DNA of 64,000 nt from positions 3,664,523 to 3,728,522 of the forward strand of contig NZ_JAAVSH020000001.1 of the NCBI RefSeq assembly GCF_011947365.2, in the 5' to 3' direction. Both the position numbers and the translations under genes were made by a program. The DNA is from an endosymbiont of Lamellibrachia barhami. GTDB lineage: Bacteria; Pseudomonadota; Gammaproteobacteria; Chromatiales; Chromatiaceae. Under the pieces are notes generated by a model, which was not told the DNA's origin, searched no databases, and saw nothing but the letters and a program-made list of their open reading frames with translations. This document shows, piece after piece, positions 39,249-49,006 of the stretch; positions within the stretch are counted from its first letter, which is position 1, and each line of letters opens with the position of its first letter.

Positions 39249-40667
39249 ATGACTTCAGGTATGCAAACAGCTTTTTACGTCGTTTCCGCCATCCTTTTCA
39301 TTCTGGCCCTGGGTGGTTTGAGTAACCCGGAAACAGCCCGGCGCGGCAACGCCTACGGCATCGCCGGCATGGGTCTGGCCCTGATCGCCACCATCTTCAT
39401 GGGTGATCAGGTCCACGGCGGCGGTTACACCTGGCTGGCGGCGGCCATGATCATCGGCGCCAGCATCGGCCTCTTCCTCGCCATCAAGGTGCAGATGACC
39501 GAGATGCCGGAACTGGTGGCCATGCTCCACAGCTTCGTCGGTATGGCGGCGGTATTGGTAGGTTTCGCCGGCTATTTCGGTCCGGCGGAAGACCCGGCCC
39601 AGGCCCTCACCGGCGCGGCATCGATCATCCACGAAATCGAGATCTACATCGGCGTTCTGATCGGTGCGATCACCTTCACCGGCTCCGTGGTCGCCTTTGG
39701 CAAGCTCAAGGGGATTATCACCAGCAAACCGCTGATGCTGCCGGCGCGTCACTGGCTCAATCTTGGACTGGGCATTGCCACCATCTTTCTGGCGACCCTT
39801 TTCGTCGGCGGCGAGCACAGCAGCACGGCCATTACCGCACTGGTCATCATGACCCTTATCGCCTTTGTCTTCGGCGTGCATATGGTGATGGCCATCGGCG
39901 GCGCCGACATGCCGGTGGTGGTCTCCATGCTCAACAGCTACTCAGGTTGGGCGGCGGCGGCCACCGGCTTCATGCTGAACAATGATCTGCTGATCATTAC
40001 CGGCGCTTTGGTAGGCTCCAGCGGCGCCATCCTCTCCTACATCATGTGTCGCGCCATGAACCGCAAGTTCCTGGCGGTAATCGCCGGTGGCTTCGGCACC
40101 GCAGGCGGCACGGTGGTTCCGTCGGGCGACGGCGAACAACAGGAGTACTCCCCGGAGACCTCCGCCGATGAGACGGCCGAGATGCTGAACAATGCCAAGG
40201 AGGTGGTCATAGTCCCCGGCTACGGCATGGCCGTGGCTCAGGCCCAGCACACCATCAACGACATCACCCGCAAGCTGCGCGCCAAGGATATCAACGTGCG
40301 CTTCGCCATCCATCCGGTTGCGGGCCGCATGCCGGGCCATATGAACGTGCTGTTGGCCGAGGCCAAGGTACCCTACGACATCGTGCTGGAGATGGACGAA
40401 ATCAACGAGGACCTTCCAAAGGTAGATGTGGTGCTGGTGATCGGCGCCAACGACATCGTCAACCCCAGCGCCCTGGACGATCCCACAAGTCCCATCGCCG
40501 GCATGCCGGTACTGGAGGTCTGGAACGCAAGATCCGTGGTGGTGATGAAGCGCGGCAGGGGCGTCGGTTATGCCGGCGTGGACAACCCTCTGTTCTTCAG
40601 GGACAACACCCGCATGCTCTACGGTGACGCCAAGGCAAGCGTCGATGCCATCCTGGGTATTATCTAG
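39249..40667 (+). CDS. pntB: NAD(P) transhydrogenase, beta subunit
   Basis: A 472-residue PntB with about eight to nine membrane helices in residues 5-265. The C-terminal NADP domain has [13 protein letters not shown] and [19 protein letters not shown] (about residues 320-375), followed by [12 protein letters not shown]. It starts 10 bases after pntA. Its stop TAG is inside the left arm of a 14-base palindrome (40665-40696). Confidence 0.95.
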   Translation: MTSGMQTAFYVVSAILFILALGGLSNPETARRGNAYGIAGMGLALIATIFMGDQVHGGGYTWLAAAMIIGASIGLFLAIKVQMTEMPELVAMLHSFVGMAAVLVGFAGYFGPAEDPAQALTGAASIIHEIEIYIGVLIGAITFTGSVVAFGKLKGIITSKPLMLPARHWLNLGLGIATIFLATLFVGGEHSSTAITALVIMTLIAFVFGVHMVMAIGGADMPVVVSMLNSYSGWAAAATGFMLNNDLLIITGALVGSSGAILSYIMCRAMNRKFLAVIAGGFGTAGGTVVPSGDGEQQEYSPETSADETAEMLNNAKEVVIVPGYGMAVAQAQHTINDITRKLRAKDINVRFAIHPVAGRMPGHMNVLLAEAKVPYDIVLEMDEINEDLPKVDVVLVIGANDIVNPSALDDPTSPIAGMPVLEVWNARSVVVMKRGRGVGYAGVDNPLFFRDNTRMLYGDAKASVDAILGII

Positions 40668-40696
40668 GAGGTTGTCGGAAACCCGACAACCTCCTA
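40665..40696 (+). terminator. Palindrome overlapping the pntB stop codon
   Basis: A perfect 14-base stem (40665-40678 with 40683-40696) and AAAC loop. It can act as a transcript-end hairpin although no T-run follows. The sequence TAGGAGGTTGTCGG is nearly that of the 19-base ends of the MITE-like element at 32825, so it may derive from the same element family. Confidence 0.6.
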
Positions 40697-40907
40697 AGCC
40701 TATGGGTATCTCTTTAGTCCTCTCCCCAAGATTTTTTTCAGGGAGAGGGCTTTATAAAGCTGAGTTGAGCAGCTTGCCTGCTCAAACGAAACTTATGCCC
40801 TGTGGGTATAAAGGGATACTGAGGCGCATCAGTGCGCCGGACAGGCGACTGTTCCAGAAATTGAATCTTCTCAAATAATCCACACTGCTCTGATTAAGGA
40901 GAACCTT

Positions 40908-41894
40908 ATGGCCAAAGCCCCTGTTCGAGTTGCCGTTTCCGGCGCCGGAGGCCAGATCGGTTACGCGCTGCTGTTCCGTATCGCCGCCGGCGAGATGTTA
41001 GGCAATGACCAGCCTGTCATCCTGCAATTACTGGAAGTACCGCACGAACGTGCGCAACAGGCCCTTAAGGGCGTCATGATGGAACTGGAGGACTGCGCTT
41101 TCCCGTTGTTGGCGGGCATGATCGGCACAGATGACCCCAATACTGCCTTCAAGGATGCCGACTATGCTTTGCTGGTTGGCGCCATGCCACGTGGCCCCGG
41201 CATGGAACGCAAGGATCTGTTGCTGAAAAACGCCACGATCTTTATTGAGCAGGGCAGAGCGCTGGATGAGGTGGCGTCCCGCGACATCCATGTGACCATC
41301 GTCGGAAATCCCGCCAACACCAACGGTCTGATCACCATGAACGCAGCAAAGAGCCTGCAGCGGGAAAACTTCAGTTCGATGATGCGCCTGGATCTCCACA
41401 GAGCTATCTCCATGCTCGCCAGCAAGGCCGGGGAACCGGTGGACTCCGTCGAGCGGATGGCGCTTTGGGGCAACCACTCTCCAGCCATGTATCCCGACAT
41501 CCGCTTCGCTACCATCGCGGGTGAGGAAGCATCCAAGCGGATCGACGAGACATGGTACAGAGACGAGTTTATTCCCAATGTCGGCAAGCGGGGAGCCGCC
41601 GTCATTAAGGCACGTGGCCTCTCCTCCGCCGCTTCAGCCGCCAACGCCATCATCGCCCACAATCGCGACTGGGCGCTGGGTTCTTCTGGACGCTGGGTCT
41701 CCATGGGAGTCGCCTCTGATGGTTCTTACGACATCCCGGAAGGCCTGTTTTTCGGTATGCCCTGCACTTGTGACCAAGGCAAATGGGAGGTGGTCAAGGG
41801 TCTTGATATCGATCCCTTTTCCCGCCAGATGATGGATCGGTCACTGGCCGAGCTCCAGGAGGAGCGCGACGCCGTCAAGCATCTGTTTACCTGA
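40908..41894 (+). CDS. mdh: Malate dehydrogenase
   Basis: A 328-residue cytosolic-type malate dehydrogenase. The NAD site is [19 protein letters not shown] (residues 8-26). The active-site segments are [12 protein letters not shown] (mobile loop), VGNPANTNG (about residue 128) and [11 protein letters not shown] (catalytic His, about residue 187). In the reductive cycle it reduces oxaloacetate from citrate lyase to malate. It lies 240 bases after pntB, past the hairpin, and probably has its own promoter. Confidence 0.95.
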   Translation: MAKAPVRVAVSGAGGQIGYALLFRIAAGEMLGNDQPVILQLLEVPHERAQQALKGVMMELEDCAFPLLAGMIGTDDPNTAFKDADYALLVGAMPRGPGMERKDLLLKNATIFIEQGRALDEVASRDIHVTIVGNPANTNGLITMNAAKSLQRENFSSMMRLDLHRAISMLASKAGEPVDSVERMALWGNHSPAMYPDIRFATIAGEEASKRIDETWYRDEFIPNVGKRGAAVIKARGLSSAASAANAIIAHNRDWALGSSGRWVSMGVASDGSYDIPEGLFFGMPCTCDQGKWEVVKGLDIDPFSRQMMDRSLAELQEERDAVKHLFT

Positions 41895-42579
41895 CAGGGT
41901 TTGACCGGTTACATTGCTGATCCAGAACGACGAGAACTGCTTGCAGCGCATTCTGAATCTTCATGCTCAGTAAATTATCACTAACCAGTGACCGTCCGGA
42001 AACGCTGTTTTTACCACGAAGCGCACGAAGAACACGAAGGGAATTCATGGTTAATCAATCTCTTACCTTCGTGTTCTTCGTGGTTAGGTATGACTTTTCG
42101 GACAGGTACCAGAGCCTGTTAACCGCTACCTTGCCCAGCAACATCAGCTGACATTTACTGGTCAGCCATCCTCAGCCCTTTACGGGATCTGTCGTAAACC
42201 AGAATATTGCAACGTTCGCATTATTAATCCTACTGTCTTCCCCCACTAATAAATACCGTACAACCCTCATCCCGGCGGTAGTGTTTTTGCCGAAACATCT
42301 ACATTGCTTGGTATATAGGTCTATCGCGTTTTATTACGTAGCCTTCCAATTAAGCGTTATCACTTGCTGGAAATTTGTGTTTAACGATGGCTCCAATCTT
42401 CAGGCAAGTTGGAGAAAGCTAATGGGATCCGGAGATTGGAATCGATCTGCCCCCATCAGTCGAAGCTCAATATGCTCTGCCATATCCGCAAGACATCGAG
42501 TCTGATCGGTAGAGTGATCCAAGCACGGGACCTTCTTGGATTTGCGCCTGCTACACCAACTGCCAAGGCGAAGATCACT
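41895..42579. other. Intergenic region with palindromic repeat
   Basis: A 685-base stretch ahead of the glycosyltransferase with no supported gene. It holds a dispersed-type palindrome at 42013-42084 (ACCACGAAG with CTTCGTGGT arms). Several short frames on both strands look random. The polysaccharide promoter is probably in the last 300 bases but I cannot place it. Confidence 0.5.
42013..42084. repeat. ACCACGAAG palindromic repeat
   Basis: The left arm (42013-42040) is accacgaag, cgcacgaag, aacacgaagg; the right arm (42066-42084) is its inverse without the middle 9 bases. These ACCACGAAG palindromes are common between genes in Gammaproteobacteria. Confidence 0.7.
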
Positions 42580-43770
42580 ATGCGATCACCTGAAAAGATG
42601 AAGTTATCCATATTGGGCACACGCGGCATCCCAGCCAAACACGGCGGCTTCGAAACCTTTGCCGAGAGGCTCGCACTCTATCTCACGGAGCGTGGGTGGG
42701 AAGTAACGGTCTATTGCCAGTTGGATGGTGCCGGCCAGACCTATGAAGATACATGGAGAGGTATCAGACGGGTGAATATCCCCGTCAAGTTGAATGGTGC
42801 GGTCGGCACGATAATGTTCGACTGGAAATCAACACTGCATGCTGCCGGCGAGGATTCTCTCAAACTGACTCTGGGTTACAACACAGCTGTATTTTCTCTC
42901 CTCTACCGTCTGAGGGGGAGAACGAATCTGTTCAATATGGACGGAATCGAATGGAAGCGCCCGAAATGGTCGCTGCCTGAAAAGATTTGGCTGATGATGA
43001 ATGAGGTGTGCGGCTGCTACCTGGGCAATCACCTGATCGCGGATCATCCTGGTATCAAACGCCACCTCGAAACCCGGGTCTCCAGTGAGAAGATCTCGGT
43101 ACTCCTCTACGGCAGCGACGCGCTCAAAGAAGCCTCCAGAGAAATGCTGGACCGATTTGGGGTCGAACCGGGAAAATATGCGCTTCTGGTCGCCCGGCCG
43201 GAACCGGAAAATTCGATCCTGGAAACGGTACGCGCCTTTTCCGCATCAGCGTCCGGCATGAAACTGGTAGTACTTGGAAACTATTATCCAGACGGCATTC
43301 CCTACCACAAAGCCGTCCTGGATGCGGCCAGCGACCAGGTTATCTTTCCAGGTGCCGTCTACGAGCCGGAAGTGATCAACGCACTGCGCTTCTATTGCGG
43401 GTTCTATATCCATGGCCATACGGTGGGCGGAACCAATCCTTCCCTGGTAGAAGCGTTGGGGGCGAAATCCCCGGTACTGGCCCATGACAACCAGTTCAAC
43501 CGCTGGGTGGCAGGAGACGGAGCCATCTATTTCCGTGACGAAGCAGAGTGCCGCGACCAAATTGCAGACCTGGTCGGCGACCAGGCAAAACTGAAAGAGA
43601 TGGCAACATCGAGCCGTCTACGCCATCAGGAGGCATTCACCTGGCCTGCTGTCCTCGGCGCCTACGAGAGTCTGCTTCGATCCTGGGCATACGGTCCGGC
43701 ATCCAAATCGTCTTCAGTACCATCCACGGTTCAGTGGGCGAAACCTTTACAGGAGAATGAAGAGTCGTAG
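42580..43770 (+). CDS. Glycosyltransferase, DUF1972/GT4 type
   Basis: A 396-residue glycosyltransferase. The N-terminus matches the DUF1972 domain found in rhamnosyltransferase-like GT4 enzymes (ILGTRGIPAKHGGFETFAERLA, FNMDGIEWKRPKW). The C-terminal half has the donor-binding region with HTVGGTNPSLVEALGAKSPVLAHD. It probably adds a sugar in exopolysaccharide or O-antigen synthesis, in keeping with the export genes at 44154 and 45304. I start at ATG 42580; ATG 42598 is equally possible, and the frame upstream to 42409 does not look conserved. Confidence 0.85.
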   Translation: MRSPEKMKLSILGTRGIPAKHGGFETFAERLALYLTERGWEVTVYCQLDGAGQTYEDTWRGIRRVNIPVKLNGAVGTIMFDWKSTLHAAGEDSLKLTLGYNTAVFSLLYRLRGRTNLFNMDGIEWKRPKWSLPEKIWLMMNEVCGCYLGNHLIADHPGIKRHLETRVSSEKISVLLYGSDALKEASREMLDRFGVEPGKYALLVARPEPENSILETVRAFSASASGMKLVVLGNYYPDGIPYHKAVLDAASDQVIFPGAVYEPEVINALRFYCGFYIHGHTVGGTNPSLVEALGAKSPVLAHDNQFNRWVAGDGAIYFRDEAECRDQIADLVGDQAKLKEMATSSRLRHQEAFTWPAVLGAYESLLRSWAYGPASKSSSVPSTVQWAKPLQENEES

Positions 43771-43779
43771 AGTGTAATT

Positions 43780-43840
43780 GGAGTCAAATTTGCCTATCTT
43801 GCTGGAACTTAAATGAAGATAAAAAGGCAAATTTGACTCC
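43780..43840. repeat. Inverted repeat after the glycosyltransferase gene
   Basis: A perfect 16-base inverted repeat (ggagtcaaatttgcct at 43780-43795, aggcaaatttgactcc at 43825-43840) with a 29-base loop, 10 bases past the stop. The GGAGTCAAAT sequence resembles REP-type repeats mobilised by RAYT transposases; as a hairpin it could also end transcription. Confidence 0.6.
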
Positions 43841-43881
43841 CTGAATGCCTGCCTCAATACCTGCGCGGAAAACACGGGAAC

Positions 43882-43954
43882 GCAGGATGTGCTGAGCGTA
43901 GCGATGCGCATCTGTCGCAATTGATACGGTTCGTTATACTCACCACATCCTACA
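43882..43954. repeat. GTAGGATG palindromic repeat, copy 3
   Basis: A 73-base copy of the family found at 19583 and 33020: gcaggatgtgctgagcg against actcaccacatcctaca with variant inner arms. It matches the copies at 59308 and 60913 best, but lacks the insertion they carry. Confidence 0.7.
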
Positions 43955-44153
43955 GGTTACCTCAGTGTTTACCATGCGCTGAAATAGATACAATCAAATT
44001 TGGAAATCATTAAGACCAAAAATCCTGATCGATAATAGTAGTTGTAATACAGATTTGTTACGCTGATCGTAACCTCGGCCAAATGTGATTGAGACGACTG
44101 GCCGGTTCCCAGCAGGACATCAATAATAACTTGTGGGCATTTGGATTACTGAA

Positions 44154-45281
44154 ATGCGAAACATCCAGACATTCGGGTTACTGGCGGTCATTCTACACCT
44201 TGGCGGATGCGCAATAGCGCCAGGCATGCATATGCAGGATTCGGCGGGGGGGAGCACTGTCAGTGTGCCCGTTCGTTCCTCTGATGGAGGATACACCCAG
44301 GAAAAGCTGAACATACATGAAATCACCGGCGAACTGATCGTCGAACAGGAAGCGCTTCTCTATCCGCAGCTGACTGCTTCAGCATCACCCGAACAACCGG
44401 AATATCAGTACCGCATCGGTCCTGGCGACATTCTCAGTATCATTGTGTGGGACCACCCTGAACTAACCATTCCCGCCGGACAGTTTCGCGATGCAAAGAC
44501 TGCCGGCACATTAGTCGGACCGGACGGGACGATCTTTTATCCCTACGCAGGAAAACTCAATGTCAAAGGTCTGACCGTCGAAGAGATCCGGGATGCGCTG
44601 ACCAGGAAGCTCTCCCACTTCATAGAGAATATTCAACTCGACGTGAGGGTCGCGGACTACCGAAGCCAGCGCGTCTATGTGGTCGGCGAGGTTAACAACC
44701 CAGGTATCTACCCGGTGACCGATGTGCCGATGACCGCACTGGAAGCGATCAACCGGGCAGGGGGTTTTACGGTGGATTCCGACCGTCGCCAACTGACGTT
44801 GACGCGCCAGGGCGAGACCTACCGTGTCGACATGCTGGCCCTGTACGAGAATGGAGATGCTTCACGCAATCTTCTTCTGCAGCACGGCAATGTGCTCTAC
44901 GTACCCGATCGGATCAACAACAAGATCTTTGTTCTCGGTGAAGTACGCAATCCATCCTCCTATCTGATGAACAAGGGCCGCAAGACACTGGCCGAGGCAC
45001 TTGCCGATGCCGGCGGCGTCGACCAGAACTCCTCAAATCCCGCGCGGGTCTATGTCATTCGCGGCAGTGACACTCCGAAGGTATTTCATCTCAACGCGAG
45101 TTCACCTGACGCACTCATCCTGGCGGACAGGTTTCCATTATTTCCACACGATGTTGTCTATGTGGACACTGCCGAAGTGGTGCGCTGGAATCGCGTGATG
45201 TCCCAGATCCTACCTACGATAAAGATTCTGGAGATGGCCAGCCGGACAGCTTTCCCCCTGTTCCAGGGTAATGGCAATTGA
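44154..45281 (+). CDS. Polysaccharide export lipoprotein (Wza-type)
   Basis: A 375-residue outer-membrane export protein. The signal peptide ends at the lipobox LGGC (Cys about 20), so it is a lipoprotein. The polysaccharide export domain starts with YRIGPGDILSIIVWDHPEL, and two SLBB domains follow (VYVVGEVNNPGIYPV, IFVLGEVRNPSSYLMN). It forms the outer-membrane channel for capsule or exopolysaccharide. I use ATG 44154, which gives a normal signal peptide, not the GTG at 44133. The chain-length regulator follows. Confidence 0.92.
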   Translation: MRNIQTFGLLAVILHLGGCAIAPGMHMQDSAGGSTVSVPVRSSDGGYTQEKLNIHEITGELIVEQEALLYPQLTASASPEQPEYQYRIGPGDILSIIVWDHPELTIPAGQFRDAKTAGTLVGPDGTIFYPYAGKLNVKGLTVEEIRDALTRKLSHFIENIQLDVRVADYRSQRVYVVGEVNNPGIYPVTDVPMTALEAINRAGGFTVDSDRRQLTLTRQGETYRVDMLALYENGDASRNLLLQHGNVLYVPDRINNKIFVLGEVRNPSSYLMNKGRKTLAEALADAGGVDQNSSNPARVYVIRGSDTPKVFHLNASSPDALILADRFPLFPHDVVYVDTAEVVRWNRVMSQILPTIKILEMASRTAFPLFQGNGN

Positions 45282-45303
45282 ACGAATCCTGGAGCGGTAG
45301 ACC

Positions 45304-46209
45304 TTGAGCAGAGATCCGTGGCCACTGCAGTCGGGGACGCGTCACGCCCTGCCCTACCCCCCCCCAGAACAGGAATTAAGCCTACACGATTACCTCGGCA
45401 TTCTGATCGGTGCGCGCGGGATGATAACTGCAATTGTTGCAATCTCGCTTCTAATCGGGGCTGCTGTGGCTTTTTTGTCATCTCCCGTGTTCGAGGCCGA
45501 CGCACTGGTCAAGGCAGAAGAGGAGGCGAGCACCCTATCCGCTCTGGATCAAGTCAACTCCCTGTTTGCAGGCCAGTCCCCGGTCAACGCAGAACTAGAA
45601 TTTCTCAACTCCCGGCGAGTCCTCGGCAGAGCGGTTGACAATCTGCGCCTCGACGTAAAGGCGACCCCTCTCTATTTCCCACTGGTCGGCAAATTTCTGG
45701 CCCGCCGTTTCCAGAGGGGAGAAGAGGATCTGGCCAAACCGCTGTTCGGCCTTGACGGCTATTCCTGGGGAATGGATCGAAATCGCAGAACTTAACGTGC
45801 CAGCGAACCTGCTCGATGTCACCCTGACACTGGTGATGCAGGATTCCAAGCACTATCGACTGTTTGGTCCGGACGGTGAACTGCTGCTTGAGGGACAGGT
45901 GGGCGAGAAGCCACAGTCACTCCCGGGTACGGCCGAACTGCGGCTCAGGGTCAGCGGGCTACAGGCCCATCCTGGAAGCCGGTTCAACCTGGTACGACAG
46001 GAACGGCTAACAGCAATCAAGGCGCTGAAGGACCGTTTCTCCGCGAAGGAAACAAGCCGTCAATCGGCATTGATTCGGTTGACACTGTTGGGGTCGAATC
46101 GGCTGGAAACCGCAGTGATCCTGAATGAGATCATCCGTATATTTGTGGAACAGAAGTCGAGATTTCTTTCCGTGGAAGCGGAAAGGACCCTCGATTTCCT
46201 GCATGACCA
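45304..46209 (+). pseudogene. wzc: Polysaccharide chain-length/tyrosine kinase protein, frameshifted and cut
   Basis: The start is a Wzz/Wzc protein: a membrane segment near residues 35-58 (MITAIVAISLLIGAAVAFLS), VFEADALVKAEEE and LEFLNSRRVLGRAVDNL. The frame breaks near 45771-45775, in TCCTGGGGAATGG: adding one G continues the family sequence in the next frame (GEWIEIAELNVPANLL) to about 46209. There it stops at the nanopore adapter match, so the kinase half is missing. The frameshift lies in a G run and may be a read error. Confidence 0.8.
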
Positions 46210-46225
46210 TCAGTTACGTATTGCT
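46210..46225. other. Match to Oxford Nanopore ligation adapter (probable assembly join 1)
   Basis: The 16 bases TCAGTTACGTATTGCT equal the 3' end of the Nanopore Y-adapter top strand. They lie exactly where wzc sequence ends and a minus-strand hsdR fragment begins. The next copy is at 54226. Both copies have the same orientation. I read this as adapter left in the assembly, so the left and right sides may not be neighbours in the genome. Confidence 0.85.
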
Positions 46226-47264
46226 CTTTTCGAAATCGATGCCTTTCATCAGCAGCCCGTGAACAGCATGGTGAAGCTCTGCCGCAGCCTGTGGCCCCAA
46301 AGTAGGTGTGCTGCCTCTTTCGCCGCCTTCCGGCTTACGGTGCAGCTTGATATTCTCGTAGAGCTTGTTCGCCGCGTAAAACTGCGGATAGCGGCAGACC
46401 ACCTCACCTCCCGCTTGGACATCGGGAAGTAGATAAATGGCGGATCACCTGTCGCAGACGGTCCTTGTCGAACAGCCCCTGGATCATGGTGTGCAGGGCG
46501 TTGATGCCATCCTGTTCGATAGTCTCGTTGCCGGTCACCTTGCGCCAGGTGTAGAAATAGTCGTAGGGCGCAAACAGCGACCCCATGCGCGAGTTGACCC
46601 CATCGCTGATCACGCACAGGGCGTTGTACTTCATCAGCTCCGGGATATCGCGGGCATAGCGGGTGGTGAGCTGCACCCAGGCGTCGTGGATGGTTGCCTC
46701 TTCCCGGATCGCGCTCTTGAACTCGAACACCACCAGCGGCAGGCCGTTGATGTAGAGAATGGCGTCGGGGATGCGTTTTTCGCTGCCCTCGATCTCCAGT
46801 TGATTGACGATCTTGTAGATGTTCCTGTCGGCTCCATATTTGGCCGATTCTTCCGCAACAATGGACTCAACCTCGTCTTCACGGGGAAGACGCAACTCGG
46901 GCAACCCTGAATAGTCGATAAGCTGGATATAGAGGTCTTTCTGGCTGCGATGATTATTTTCATTGGCTGAAGGCTCTCGCTTGAGCAGGAAGCCGTCGGC
47001 GACCAGTTTGTGGATGGTCTTGTTGGAGTCGTAGAGATCAGCGGCAGAGAGCCGTTCCAGCCGCTGGATGATCGAATCAATCTCACCCCCGGTGATCTGG
47101 TCGCTGGCATAGCGATTTTTCAGAAAGGCCCGCAGGTCGGCTTGGATCAATACCTCGCTTGGCTGACGCGAGAACGAATCGCCCTTGTGATGGGGGAATC
47201 CCTGTTCTTCCAGCAGGGTGATGATCGCCTGTTCCAGTTTTTCTTCCGTGAATTTGTTTGTCAT
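46226..47264 (-). pseudogene. hsdR: Type I restriction enzyme R subunit, N-terminal part only
   Basis: From 47264 the first 280 codons encode the HsdR nuclease domain (PEDDxK-type region DAILYINGLPLVVFEFKSA). The frame then breaks near 46433-46440. Restoring single bases in short T and C runs gives HFIYFPDV, VCRYPQFYAANKLYENIK and the Walker A region (GATGCGKSFTMLF) in successive frames. Sequence ends at the adapter at 46225, so the helicase and C-terminal parts are absent. The indels are in homopolymers next to a contig-end-like join, which fits unpolished sequence better than true decay. Confidence 0.8.
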
Positions 47265-47965
47265 AGCGATATGCCTGGGGATTTTTGATTGCTGATGGGC
47301 GAGACTCTGCCAGTTCCAGGATCGACTTCAACATCCACGACGACCGGCGGATGACTCAACTGATAGCGCTCATTCAGATTGCAGGCATTAATGAACAGGG
47401 TACCGTCCTGCTCACGAATACCGAAGCTCTCGTGAATGTGGCCGCAGGCGTGAACACTCGGCTTGATTCGTTGAATGGTCTCAAGCAGGTCCTCACAGCC
47501 CACCCGGCGGCCGTTGGTGCAGGCATCCAATATGCCGAAGGCCGGGCCGTGGGTGATCAATACATCGGTATCGTCCGGAATCTGCTGCCAATGTTTGCGA
47601 ATATCGGCTCCGCGTTGACGATTGAATGCCCAATGGAGAAATTCGGGTTGAATGGGTGAGCCCCAAAAACGGATACCGCCGATCTCCACCGCTGAATCGT
47701 TGATATAAATGATTTCGTGATCTTCGAGACAGGCTTCCGCCGATTGGCGTCGCTTGTCTTCGAAACACCAGTCGTGATTTCCGGCAATCACAATCTTGTG
47801 GGTAAAGTTCTGCGCGGCCATGAATTGAGCGAAATCCATAGTGTCGTCAAGGTCGCCCCGTGCCGTGAAGTCACCACAATGAATCAAGACATCACCAGGT
47901 TCAATCATCAACCCCTGATGCTGTGAATGCGTATCCGAGATAAAGGTCAAGCGAAGCGTGGTCAT
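47261..47965 (-). CDS. Metallophosphoesterase (calcineurin-like)
   Basis: A 234-residue phosphoesterase of the MPPED type. Metal-site motifs are in order: ISDTHSQH, IHCGDFT, IAGNHDW, ITHGPAFG and ACGHIHES. The reaction is hydrolysis of a phosphate ester; the substrate is unknown. It overlaps the hsdR start by 4 bases and starts 3 bases after the RhuM-like gene, so it is part of the restriction operon. Single phosphoesterases are seen in defence islands, but a role in defence is only suggested by position. Confidence 0.88.
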   Translation of the reverse strand: MTTLRLTFISDTHSQHQGLMIEPGDVLIHCGDFTARGDLDDTMDFAQFMAAQNFTHKIVIAGNHDWCFEDKRRQSAEACLEDHEIIYINDSAVEIGGIRFWGSPIQPEFLHWAFNRQRGADIRKHWQQIPDDTDVLITHGPAFGILDACTNGRRVGCEDLLETIQRIKPSVHACGHIHESFGIREQDGTLFINACNLNERYQLSHPPVVVDVEVDPGTGRVSPISNQKSPGISL

Positions 47966-47968
47966 GAT

Positions 47969-49006
47969 CTAGTCCGGGCTGGGGTTCCTAGATAAATCTT
48001 CCAGCACCTTGATGGTCTCCGACGCTCCATCCTGCTCAAGCGCGGTACGCCGGCGCTCGGCAAAGGCTTCGTATTCGCGAGACGCCTTGGAGTCTGCGTC
48101 TTTTTTACTGACCGCCCCGGCATGGGCCAGAACATCGCGTTCATTGAATTGCAGAAACTGGTCCAGCTTCTCCTGCCAGTCTTTGAGAAAAACCTGTTTG
48201 CGGCGTCTGGCCTGATCTTCGGCAAAATCGAGCCACATCACGACAATGCGGTTGAGTTCGTCGATCTCGGTTTCACTGAGATAGTTTTTGGCGATGGTGA
48301 CATCGGATTTGCGAACAATCGCCCCTTTCCAGACCGTCAGCCCCATGTTGGGCAGTGAGGCATCGGCGCGGCTTGCAATCAGCTCGGCGGCGGTCTGGCC
48401 TGTGGCGGCAAAGTGCAACTTGTTCTGAATGATGCGGAAGAACTGGGCAGTCTCTCGCTGTGAGGGCTCATAGTCTGCCGACAGGGTAAAAATCTCCTTC
48501 ACCCGCAGATACATGCGCCGCTCGCTGGTGCGGATGTCGCGGATGCGCTCCAGCAGCTCGTCAAAATAGTCTGGAACGGCGCTGGTACCTGCAACAGGCG
48601 GGTTCTTCAGGCGCTCGTCATCCATCACGAAACCCTTGACCAGATACTCCTGCAGGCGGGTGTTGGCCCAGCGACGGAATTGGGTGCCACGGAGGGACTT
48701 GACCCTGAAACCAACGGCCAGAATTGCTTCAAGGCTGTAGTGCTCAATTGCCCGGGTGACAGAACGGACGCCCTCCTGCCGAACTATCCGGAATTTCCGG
48801 ATAGTTGCCTCTGGCGCCATCTCCTGCTCTGCGTACAGGTTTTTCAGGTGTTCATTGATGGTGCGCACATCCCGGTCGAACAGTTCCGCCATCAGGGCCT
48901 GGGTAAGCCAGATCGTCTCGTGCTCAAAGCGGCACTCCACGCGGGTCTTGCCGTCCTCGGTGGTGTAGAGGATGAATTCGCCCGTGGTTGTTGGCTGGTC
49001 ACTCAC
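47969..49006 (-). CDS. RhuM-family protein
   Basis: A 345-residue protein of the RhuM/virulence-RhuM family. It has FEHETIWLTQALMAELFDRDVRTINEHLKNLY near residues 22-53 (a winged-helix-like region), RIVRQEGVRSVTRAIEHYSLEAILAVGFRVKS, and a long helical C-terminus. RhuM genes are often placed in type I restriction loci; the molecular function is unknown. The GTG at 49006 overlaps the hsdS stop codon. A longer frame from 49117 is hsdS in another frame. Confidence 0.85.
   Translation of the reverse strand: MSDQPTTTGEFILYTTEDGKTRVECRFEHETIWLTQALMAELFDRDVRTINEHLKNLYAEQEMAPEATIRKFRIVRQEGVRSVTRAIEHYSLEAILAVGFRVKSLRGTQFRRWANTRLQEYLVKGFVMDDERLKNPPVAGTSAVPDYFDELLERIRDIRTSERRMYLRVKEIFTLSADYEPSQRETAQFFRIIQNKLHFAATGQTAAELIASRADASLPNMGLTVWKGAIVRKSDVTIAKNYLSETEIDELNRIVVMWLDFAEDQARRRKQVFLKDWQEKLDQFLQFNERDVLAHAGAVSKKDADSKASREYEAFAERRRTALEQDGASETIKVLEDLSRNPSPD

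Larger units (their letters stand above)
43771..44153. other. Intergenic region with two palindromic elements
   Basis: A 383-base region between the glycosyltransferase and the export protein. It holds the inverted repeat at 43780-43840 and a GTAGGATG-type repeat at 43882-43954. The last 200 bases are AT-rich and are the likely promoter of the export gene. Confidence 0.5.

Noticed and set aside
45304-46209. Programmed frameshift in wzc
   Set aside because: No slippery heptamer or downstream pairing is evident, the change is in a plain G run, and the gene is cut by an assembly join anyway.
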